Shown piece by piece: positions 50,701 through 62,700 of a DNA stretch of 64,000 nt. The stretch is from Blastobasis lacticolella (Eukaryota > Arthropoda > Insecta > Lepidoptera > Blastobasidae). Location: positions 18,617,428-18,681,427 of the forward strand of contig LR990049.1 of NCBI GenBank assembly GCA_905147135.1. Reading direction: 5' to 3'. The stretch's first letter is position 1, and each line of letters opens with the position of its first letter. The translations under genes were made by a program, and so were the position numbers. The notes below the pieces were generated by a model. The model was not told where the DNA came from. It saw only the letters and a list, made by a program, of their open reading frames with translations, and made no database searches.

Positions 50701-53700
50701 GGACGCCACCATCGACTGGTACACCGACGCCGACACCGGCACCGTGATCACGCCCGACACCGACACTGGGTAGCCTGCGGAGTGGGGGATGTGTTCGTTG
50801 TTTGGCTGTATAGGGTGACTTGATTGCAAGGGGTATGCGGTGGTGATAGCAAGCAACTTTTACTATGGCACCAACACTTGAAATCGCGAAAAAAGATCAG
50901 CTGTTTCATACAACATTGCCATGTGTAATGTAGTGCCATGGTAAGAGCTGTTTTTATTATTACCAGCACCACCATATTATATGCCCTTGGTATCAAGACT
51001 AAATTAAAAGTCATTTTCATTAGAAACTTCTAATCAGGAAATGTTTTTGCTGCAATATGGTCACTTTGTCATTTACGGGCTTACGGCAAACTCCTTGTCG
51101 AGTTGAAAAGGACGCAATGGAAAAAAATGGGTTGCAATGGTTGCCGGCAAACTCGGTCGCTATGTTGCAGCCACGTATTGCAGTAAAAATATTGTCCGTT
51201 TAGAATCTGTCTACCTTGTAGAGAGCGCTGGAATCCATCCTGGCGGACTCATCAAGCCTGATAGTCTTATCGCAGTGTCGCCCGTACCCAGACTATCCTC
51301 GCCGGCAAATGACCTGTCCGTCGTGCCATCAGGCATGACCGAGTCCTACCACCGGCTAGTGTCACTCCTCACAGCGTCCCCGTGGATGGAGCATACCATG
51401 ATAGTATAGCGGTGCGTACCGTGTCCGTCCTCGCCAGTGAGTATGAGCTGTCCGCCTTCGCCCAGCGCGGCTTCTGCCATGGTGCCCAGTTCCACGGACA
51501 CCTCGCCGTCCAGCCCCGTCACGGTGCCCGACCCACTGTGGATCTGAGGACCAATACCAATGTTTGTTATAGAAATATGAGTAGTACACGGGCAGTGAAC
51601 CTATTGTAAAACGGCCCAACGTCAAAGTCATTGCCAAATGTACCAACATTAGTTGAATGCTAACCGATGCATTAATGGTGTGGGAAAAAATCGTGATGAA
51701 ACAACCTGCACATTCAGGCGACTGAGTGTTTAATCATGATCAAATCTGGTCGGATTCCCCTGGTAGCGGGGTCATGGAAATCAGATGGCAGTCGCTCCAC
51801 TGTAACTACCTGATCTGCCAAATCCTGGATCATGGTCAAGGCGGACCCCGGGATCTCGTGCGCTAGAGCACAACCGGGATATTAACGCCAAGATTATTAT
51901 TTATTTTATTTACACAAACGGCCACCAAAGGCCTGGTCAACGGCCAAAAGCGACCTCTGGCCGGCCAACAGCCCTGATCTAGTGTAATCAAATTATCGCA
52001 ACGCATGTAGCGTCCGGGAACTGGATGTGTCACCGTTTAGTATTTTGGACCTAATCGCAATTCAGCACCGCAACAATTTCACCACACATTAATCAATAAA
52101 TTGAAATTGAAAAACAAGTTGGTGTTAGTTGTGCCTCCTAATAGTTGAGGAGCGCCCCATAGTGATTGACTGACTGTGATGGTTTTTGAATTTCTTCAAG
52201 TCAAGGTCCAAGAGGAGAGGCGGCAGTCGATTTGTGACAGGTCCAGAAATCGTCTGAAACTTCGATATCGTTAGATATGATCCTGAACGTACCTTCCGCA
52301 AAGTTTGATCCAGACACGTGGTCTAGAACCAGAGATAGTTTTTAACCAAACCAACCCATTATTCCTTTCTCTATTCTCGTCACTATATAATCTTTCACCC
52401 CTTCCTTATTACGAGTACACTATTTCGTATCTATCATGGATACCCCCATGATACTCTACTTACTTCCATACTTCTCTTAACGCTTTCATTCCATGCTTCT
52501 TCTGCTGAACAGCAAAGCCTTTTTAGACACCTTCTGACTGTTCACAAGTGTAGAACTCTCTGTCTGTGTCATTGTGAAATGTATAACCACCTTAGGGTCT
52601 CCCAGTCAAGAGTGAATATGCTACATCTTCGACCTCATCGTCGCTTCCCATCAGATGAATTGAGGCCATATGTAAACCTATGTTTATTTATACCACTTAG
52701 GTGGCAAACACGTTTGCAATACCAGAGGGCATTACCCACGCGTTGCCGACGACCCAGTAAAACCCTTTTCACTCTTTTCTTGAAGAACTCCATGTTGTAC
52801 TCTCCAAGGAAAACCTCTCCAGGTAGTTTATTCCACAACCTTGGTGTGTTTGTGTGGGAAAAAGTTCCGCACAGTTCGCCACCAATTTGGCTCCAAGGTG
52901 CGAGGGTGAACGGTCGGTGGTGGAGCAGAGGGGAGGTGAGATCAAATGTAAACTTATTCCTAATAAAAAAATGCGTGGGTTATGTTACGTACCACCTGTG
53001 CAGTGGTCCCGTCTGGCAGTGTGATGATAGGGTTGGAGGGGTCCACCTGGATCAGCGACACCGTGCCGTCTGGGTTCGTGATCGTCTGCAGCACCGCCGG
53101 CGCGTAGCCCGACATCTGGACCCACCAAATACGGATTAGTACATGTCAACGACGAAATATGTAAACTCGGAGATGAAATTCGAGGTCAAAAGTGTGAAGA
53201 ATTTGGCACTATAAAAAATTAAGCCAAGGAGTGAATAATAATAAATATGTTTGGACAAATTCACACAGCGCCATCTTGCGTCAAAGTTAGCAAAACTTTT
53301 GTTATGGGTGTTAGATAACTGATAATCTACTTATTTATATTTTAAATATATTCATATTATACATAGTACAACCAGACCCGTAACAGAAATTAATTTCAAT
53401 TTCAGCTCGGCCGGGAATCGAACCCGAGACCTCTGCGTGGCAGACCGGTATGTAAACCAACTGAACCTCTCAGGTCATCTGAATAGTGTTTTGTTTAAAT
53501 ATTAATACATATTTGTTTCATTTTCAATGTGATAATTTTTATTAATATTTCAATGTTTTTTATTTAGGAGTTTATTTTTTATAGGCAATTTGTTTACACT
53601 TTTGATCTTGAATTTCATCTCAGAGTATATAGCGTTGTCTCTCGTCAACCTGGGGAGCTACCAACCGCCTAAGTGTTAAAATATCAACTTTATGTCGCTA

Positions 53701-56700
53701 CAATAGAGACGCAAATATCTGTCACTGTAAAGAAGAAATTCTTAGAGAATGACACTGCTGACTGGTCAACATGCCGTTTGCCACGCAAATGCCCCGAGTT
53801 CGAATCGCGGCCGGACAAAAATTTACTAAAATTGTGAAAACTAACACACATGCTACTAGAGCAGTATTATGACTTAGCTTATACATACTCGAAATTAGAA
53901 TGAGCAAAAATTGAAATTACTGCTCTTAATCTTGCTGTTAGTGTTTCCTACTACTAACAAACATTTCGAGCTCATAAAAAACCAAATAATTTGAGTCTCC
54001 AATCTCTGAGGACATTTCTTTGAAGATCCGGCCTGTACAGCCTACATATTAGAATAAAGAATCGAATCCAGTTCCATACATCGACATCAGCCAGTGTCAT
54101 TTGGTCGATGCAGACTTGCTGTGCGGACAGAGTGGCTTGCGACCGAGAGCCACTACTGCCGCCGCCTGGCGAGCCGTGCGACACTGGCATACAGGCCGTC
54201 ATCTTTATGAATAAATAAATAAACGAATAAATAAAGGTTTAGATACGTGTATTACACATGTATACCACAGTGACCAATGTTACCATATCCGTTGAGGCGG
54301 CAGTCCGTGTAAGAATGCAAGCGAGGGTGGAAGAATACAATGTTAGTAGGTGTGAAAAGAAAATGTTTAGTCACATAGAACATTTATAGAGAAATTTATA
54401 AATCTAGATGTGCATAATCAGGTTACACCCAGAAAGTTCCCAGGGGCAGATCCAAATGCCAGTTTTTTAAAAGGTGAGTATTATCTTCTCTTGTTTAGAA
54501 GATATCTTGAAAATTTCTTCACCGTCATTAATTACACACAGTGTTACAAAGTCACTAAACATAAATCGACGTTTATTCTCATTTTAGTAAATTTCTATTC
54601 CAACAACCCCAGAACATCCATCATCACAGCCCATGACAATCTACTGCAGGACTTAGGGCCCCTCCCACGAAAGGGGAGGTTATTGCCATGATCTCCACGC
54701 TTCGCAGGCGGGTTGGAGATAGCAGTGTTATAAATGTAATAGAAAAAGCTGCTGCCCATTTTTCAGTTAACAAAAAATGGACCGAACAACTCTATTTTAC
54801 AAACCCAGCACGGCTAGCACTAGTATGTCCGCGACACATGTCGCGCCGCGAGAGAGCGTTCGTTTCCTTCTCTCAATACTAATATAAAAGATATAGCAAT
54901 ATCTATGGTGCGTCTTTTCTCGCTTATCGCATGCGAGAACAACTTGTGCTAGCCTTACAGAACGCGTTATCAAAATCAGCTGAGGCTGGTCCTATTTTGT
55001 CCGATGATGCATAACCCTGCTTCCTTATTATGTACTTATTATGTTAGTTTTAAGTGATTTAATGTGTTATTGGACCAAATACAGACGCTCCGGCCGATTT
55101 CGTCATTTTCTTAAACTTGTCCTTTTTCAAACTTGACACTTCCCTAATTCGTCTCTTCCTAACTCGTCATCTTTTTAAAACTTTGAAAAAGTGGTGTCGA
55201 CTGATACGTGTATGTGAAAACGAAGGCAGGTCCACACTCACGTTCTGGTTCTGCGGCTTGTCGTCGTCCTCCGTGAAGGCTGGCAGTAAGTCCTCGCGGC
55301 CGTGGTACTTGTAACAGTTTATCACTATCTGCCGGAGCGCGTGCGTCCATGACATCTGGGTGGGTTCACATTATTTAATATTAGAAAACCTATCGAGAAG
55401 CATCGGTGGCCTAGTATTAGACACCTGACAGTTATTGCGTAGTAGTACGGTTATGCGCAGTAGGAGTGTCGGTGGCCGAGTGGTTAAGGTATCTGACTTG
55501 TAAGCGAGAGGTCCCGGGTTCGAATTTTGCTGCCGCCATGTACCAATGACTTTTTTCTGGGTTATGTACATTAGTAACACTAACCGATGCTCTTGCGGTG
55601 ACGGAAACATGTGCAGACACATTCAGGCGACAGAATGTGTTATCATGATCTAATCTGGTCAGGTCAACAGGGTCACGAAGGTCAGATGGTAGTCGCTCCA
55701 CTGTAATTACCTGATCGCCAAAATCTGGATAAATTAATGTTTTTTAAATATTTATTTATCGACTTTAGGCTAATATTTATTTATTTAGCACATACTACAA
55801 TTATAGAATTGGGAAGTATCACGCCAACGATATGAAAGTGCGGTGGATGTGTGGAGTTTGACGGTGGAAAAGGGTAATTACCCACCTGACCGGGTGTTGT
55901 GACTTCAACAGTTGATCGTCAGATATAGTATTTATGCCGCGGAAGTTGGCACATTTCTCTAGTGCGGTGTAGGAATGGCCAGCGCCATCTATATGCGGAT
56001 GTTTGCCAACCTTGTGTTCGTGTACTCCATAGTCGCTACATAGGGTAACACGCCTTGATCGAGTACGCAACGAATACATATGACAAGATTGCGGAGGCTC
56101 ATCTGCGCTGCTTTGGTCACGTGCTGCGTAAGCCCAAGGGATACGTGCGTGGGAAATAGGTGCCTGAAACTGCCGGCATCAGGAAAGAGGTCCCGAGGAT
56201 GGCTTAAGAAGCGATGGATAGACATCGCTGAGTCGGATTCGAAAGCCAACCGCTTACGACGCAAGGATGCTGAAGACCTCGTAAAGTGGAGAAGAATTAG
56301 TGGAATAGCGGACCCTGCGGATGATGATGATGAAATGAATTCACGTATTCTGCGGTATCCTTACGTAGCCACGGCAATGTAATGTCGACATTCGTCAGTG
56401 AACGCCCCCTGTCGCTAAACACGGGTACTTATTGATTGCCATTCCATTCCAGCTTACGGACAGATGAGCGAGAAGGTTATATGTATCGAGAAATGGTTTA
56501 CTTTAATCGTGATGGCGATTTGGGTATGCCCTAATTTAACCCTTGACGATAAAAAGAGGGGTATAAGTTTTACGTGGCTGTGGCTCTGTGTATGGGTGTG
56601 TCTGTGGCATCGTATCTCTTGAATGGATGAACGGTTTTCTGTTTGAAAGCCAGTGTAATCTAGAAGGTTGGTTTCTTGGTTCTGTGTCATTAAAATTGGT

Positions 56701-59700
56701 TCAGTAGTTCATAGGAAATGGTAGAAATGGTCGGGGGTAATGGACGTTTATTTGTCGGTTGGGTTATGGGCTCCAGCGAGGTCACATATATGTGACATCT
56801 CATTTCCTTGCCCATGACGCCAAAGACTGATATATCACACAAGAAAATAACCAACAATTATTTTAATTGCATACACGAACATTAACACTTGAGTTTATTA
56901 TCTAATATATAGATATATGTTGTTCACAACACTACCTAAGCATCTTTTTGGGGCGGAGCGTGGCGTGAAAATCGTAAAAATCCGTGGCGTGGAAAGGGTT
57001 AAGAAGATATGACCATCATGATATGATCAAAAGGAGTGTTGTAGCTCTATTCCGAAGCGTACCTTCTGTTTCTCGTCTTCGGAGCGCGCGTCCATGCGCA
57101 CGTTGGCCCACGGCAGGTCCTTGGGCCACCACGGCGGCCGCGTCGACTCGCGGCCCCAGCCCGGCTTGCCGCGCACTGCACGACAGACAACACTGTACAA
57201 ACTACGCATAGACAACACTTCACACCCGTAACCTAAACGAGTACAACAAATAAAAAATTATGTAAGACTAGGCAGTGTTGTAACGGAAACCGCAATGGAC
57301 CAATCTTTTTTTTTGCAAACAAGGTTTCGGCCTGCCTGATAGTAAGCAGCCACCGCAGCCTATGGACGCTTGCAATACCAGGGGCATCACCACGCGTTGC
57401 CGATCCCGTAAAAGCCTTTTCTCCCCTTTCTTAAAAGAACTCTATGTGTACTCTCCACGGAAAACCTCAACACAATGCTGCAAGAGTTGTGCTGGTTTTC
57501 AGAAAGTCCATGCATCCGCGCGCGTTACGCATCCGCTAATACTTCGTCCAACCTCTAAAACGCCGGGACATGTTGCTCTGGCAGCACAAACGCAAATGCC
57601 ATGCTGAGCCGCTCTATTGCAGGCCCATACGTGTAACGACTCTTATGTCTGTCGGACGGAGGTATTTTACAGGCCTTACGCGAAATCTGGTGGATTTTGG
57701 AATCGCTAAGATCTTCATTCTAAACTCAAGCAATAAATGGAAATTTTTTATTTCAAAATGGCGACACTTAGTTCCAGCTTTGGCCACCGGGTCAGATAAG
57801 TGGCACTGTAACCTGACGGAGCAATTCCAGCCAATGACAGGGCTTAATTTTGACAGCAGCCTCAGTAGCGTCACCTGTATTTTGGTATCGCAAACACCCT
57901 CACCAGTAAAGGTGCAGCATGTAGGCGAAGGTTCGAAAGAACGTTTCTCGCTCGTACGATTCGGATGTGGAATGAGTTCCCAGCCACTTTCCTTTGGACT
58001 ATGACATGGGACCGTTCAAGAGGTATATTAGAGGTGTCTTCAGAGGCGGGCAACGCATTGGTGACTCCCCTGGTGTTGCTGATGTCCATAGGCGGCGGTG
58101 ACCACTTTCCAGCCCGCTTGCCTGTTTGTCTGCCATATACTGTATACAGTCGTATACATACGACTGTAATATGCCGTATATATTATTTTACCAGATTGTT
58201 TTAGATGTACCTATGTCATAGCTGAGATAAATTCGTGACATTTTGAAAATGTTATGAAATTATACATACTTGTACTATTGCAAGTAATCCTTTCCATTAT
58301 CAATTGACTTGTAACACCGTTACCAATAAAGCATTTGTATAACATAAAAAATAATGACGTAGTCAAACCCTCACTCACCCATAGAATACTTGAGCATGAG
58401 CGGTATGAAGGCCCGCAGCTGCGCCTGGGTCATCTTCTCGACGGGCGTGGGGATGCCGTCGATGATGAGCGGCGGCAACTCGAACAGGGAGGGGTCGTCC
58501 TGCGGCGGCGGCGGCGCCTGCAGAGTCGGGCATCCGCCCAGCCCGAACTGACTCTTATATACCACACACCCATCACCGATAGGGGTAACTACGGCCCGAG
58601 GGGCGCAGGTATATGTATGGCAGAGGTTCGAGTGGTGTTGTAAGAGATTGCAGTCGTTGAGGCTTGTTATAATGGGACTTGAGTTGAGGTGGAAGAGTCA
58701 GTTCTTTTCAAAGAGTCCGAGGCCAGTTGAGTATTTTAAAAGAAGATTGGAGTCATGACCAAAAGAACTCATGACTGAGTCTTTTTAAAATAACTCGGGA
58801 CTTGATTTCTTGAGAATGAGCCGCTCGCGCGCACAAGGCAAACACAAGAAGCCGAGGTGACATAACAAAACTCAAGCGTTAAGTCTTGCGGGTCAAGGAT
58901 TGATTACTTGACCTGGCTCGACCCCCTGGTAAAACACACTAGCTATAAAGCTCATAACTCAGTTCAGCTCAAAGAACTTAAAAGACTCATAACTCGCGAG
59001 ACTAATAGTCTCGAATCATGCAAAATGACTCAAGTCTCGAATTTAAGACTAAAAGACTCAAATCTTTTACAACACTAGTTTCAAGGCATATTTCACATTT
59101 TATTACCTTAAATGATTATTTTAGGATTATATATATATTTATATATATTTAGGATAGCTAATCACATATTTTATTTCCTTGAGGAATTAGGTTGGCAGAA
59201 ACATTAGTGTTACCTAAATTATAGTCTACGTCTAGTCTAGTACGTCCATCCCCACGTAAAATAAGCGCAGGTTAGTCGAATGCCCGAGTATAATGTATGG
59301 AAAGTAGATACTAGCTATTCCTAGCCTCATAATGGTGTGGCTACATTAAGTCCCGTAGGAATAGTATTTTATGATTTCACAGATATCTGTTCCTTCACAT
59401 ACATAGTAAATAGTTGCAAGTTTTGCCTGAATTTACATTTCTTTTGGACAAGTTGACCTATTACTTTGGTACTGGTTTTTTTTCTCATTGCCCTCCCCTC
59501 AATTACAATCAAAACAAGTAGAGCTCGTCTAATTTAAAATGACGCGCCCCACTATCGCATTAACGCACACAAGCAAGTTTAAAATATGGACGCAATACAT
59601 ATACAAATGCCGTTGTAATTGGTCATTCAGTTGCCGGTAAGATTCAAACGTAGGAGCACGCGTCGTTCATTGGCTCCCACACAGATGAAGTGTCGTTATT

Positions 59701-62700
59701 AATATTTGCACTCACACATCGAAATCAATTAACTAAGTAGTGGGGCGCGTCATCTTAGACTAGACGAGCTCTACTTCATTCGTATCACTAATTTTGGAGA
59801 TATTGTAATGCTCCCAGGTAAGGCCTGCATTACATAGTTGCAACAACCGGTAACGCAATATCCTTCTAGTTAGGTCCTTAAAATTGTCTTTGCCAAATAA
59901 AACCCTTGCATATCTGAAGTCCCGAGTCCGGAATATGTCGTTCGTTGGTGGTAGGACTGATAAATGATTATGATTCGAAAAGAGTTGGACGACTGATACC
60001 ATTATTTATGCCACCGTTTTACTAAGGTGTTTTTATTGAAATTCAGTTAATTGATTGATACTACACTTAAGGTTCGCCCATTTTGTGTTACCGGCCAAAT
60101 CAGATTTCAGAACAAACTAGATAATCCTGAGCATCTCAGGCCTTAGCCTTGTCAATATGCCAACTAGTTTGACCTGAAATCGGGTTTCGCCGATAAGATC
60201 TACCGATTGGTCCAAACAGTAGCATTCAAAAACATTCTTTATTTTCTACTTTGTTTACTTTACAGTCTTTTTTACGTTGGGAGTTTGAGACTCGTCATGT
60301 TATTTTTGTTTAAATATTTCGGTCAAAGTAATTAAATTTTTTTCCGTAAGCTTTAGATATTGGACTGTTTTTGTACGCCACCATTTCGACCACATTACAC
60401 AAACAGTAGACATATCTTTCCTCCACCGTAGCTGCTTACCTGCTGCGCGAGCGCATTCTCTAGTTCCTCCATGATCATGCAGCGAAGGTTCCGCACCACG
60501 TCTTCCAGGGGCTTGGCACCGAACACCCGGTAGGAGGTGTTCGGCTTGCCGGGCGTCGCCACCAGGACCACCGCCTGCTGACCCACTCTCGTCGCGAACT
60601 CTTCTATGGTTTGCTGTTGGACGAGTCGCGTGGTTATGCGAGAGTTTGATTCGTCAGAGCCTAGAGATTCCCTGTCGTTTTAATATCGCGAGTTCATTTC
60701 CAGGCTGTATATTAATGTTATGCAAAGCCCTTCTTGAAGCATCTATAGCTGTGCTAGACATCCGCATCACAACCACAGCCCAATAGTCTGCTGGACGCGA
60801 GCCTCCTCCCCATCAATAGAGGGTTTTGCCATAATCTCCAAGCTTGGCAGGCGAGTGGGAGATCGGCACCAGACATTATCTCTTATGAATATCGAGCATT
60901 ATTTTCTAATTAGGAATGCGTGAGCGCCCTCTGAGGTACGTGAGAAATAGGTGCCTAAACCTGCTGATTTTAGGAAAGATCTTATGAAGAAAGGAGCGTA
61001 CGTAATTACTTAACGTAGTTTTTTTATTATACCACCAAGGTGGCAAACAAGCTTACGGCCTGCCTGATGGTAAGCAGTCACCGCAGCCTTTGGACGTTTT
61101 GACCTGAGTCAGATATGAGAACCAACCTCATCTTATGACGAGAGGATACCGAAGCCTGGGCTAAGTGGAGAAAGAAGAGTAGAAAAGCCGACCTTGGCAG
61201 AAACTGGGATTTACCACTAGTATGTCGATGAAGAAAGAAGAGAACAGAAGGACAGGCAGGATGTTTGCAGGAGCGGTCAACCACCCACTTTGTTTTCTCC
61301 ACTTTGCTCGATCATCGGCATCATCACATCGTAAGCCATTGGCTCTCGCATCCGACTCGGCGATGTCAATCCATCGTTTCATGGGTCTCCCGCGGGACCT
61401 TTTTCCGGATACAGGCAGGTTTAGGCACCTATTTCCAACGTATCCCTGGGGCTTACGCAATACGTGACCAAACCAGCGCAGCTGTGCCTCTTGGATCTTA
61501 TCGGCGATATCTCTCACACCAAGGCTGCCAAGGATGTACTCGTTAGGCACTTGCTCAAGTCACGTAACGCCACGTATGTGGATGTGTGGCAGCATCTTCA
61601 TTTCCTTGGCGTGGACTTCGTAACCGTAAAGCACCACTGACCTAATTGTATATTAATTAATAATTAGGCCTGCGAAGTCTGCGTGGCTAGTAAACTATAA
61701 ATCAATCAATCAATGTATTTATTGCATTCATGAGGTTACAAAAGTTCTAACAGGTTTAATGTACTTACATCATGAAACCCATGTGGGTATGGCAAAATAG
61801 ATTGTTTAAATTTATAATGGAATAAAAAAAGTTTGCTGTTGATTATGTACACGAAAATCTTAACATTCTTCCACATTGTTAACCGATTTTATACAGCTGT
61901 TAAAACTGTTCCTCCTGGACAGCTTATCAGTCTCGGTTACGAGCATCGAAGAATAATTCCACTCCAATCCCTTCAATTAAAACCAGTTATGTGGTTTTCT
62001 CCATGGAAGAAATGTTCCCTCTCGATAACTGGTTATCAAACTTGGTTTTCTGGGTGGAACAAAGGGTGCCAACAAACTCGCCACCAAGGATGTCGACAAC
62101 CGAGCTAATTGGGCAAGGAGAATTAGGCAGGCGGACCCCGGGCCTTAGCGCCTTGACGGACTGAGCCGAATGACGCCAAAATTAAGATGAATCAATTAGT
62201 GGAAATGCTAACCATTTAATATGCCGCACACTCCAATCTCGTGTGAATGGTCCTAAATATTATGTGTGATGCTCACCCTTAGTTTTCTGAGCAGTCTGTT
62301 CTGATGACGTTTGCGCACCGAAGGGTTGGTCTCGAATGAGTGGGGTCGCTTGCGTTTCTTCGAGGAGGCTATTGCGGCGGCGGCGGCCATACCCACTGGG
62401 CCTGCAACAGTATGAAGTTCAGCCATTACTGGGTGGGGATCCTGCTGAGCTTGTTATTCAGTTTCTGCATGACCATCAGCCTATACTAGCCCACCATTAG
62501 ACATAGCCTCCTCCAATGCCAAACCTTGTCCGCGCCTTGTCGCATCCAGCATCCACCTGCAGCCTTTCGGTTGCAGCCAGTTGGGAGTCTCTTTTAATTT
62601 TTAAAGAGGGTCACTTTAATTACTATGGTACATTTTGGAAGACACAAAACCTGCAATGACCTAAAATAAAATGAATAGTGATGATAGCAAACATCCCATG

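Noticed and set aside
52579..53139. 186-codon plus-strand frame, the second longest in the window
   Set aside because: It runs through a repeat C copy and then the antisense of ewg exon 9; no domain is present.
53401..53480. Possible tRNA-Gly gene
   Set aside because: B box and anticodon arm look good, but the acceptor and D arms do not pair.
55471..55540. Possible tRNA gene
   Set aside because: Stems mispair and a SINE body follows; treated as a SINE head.
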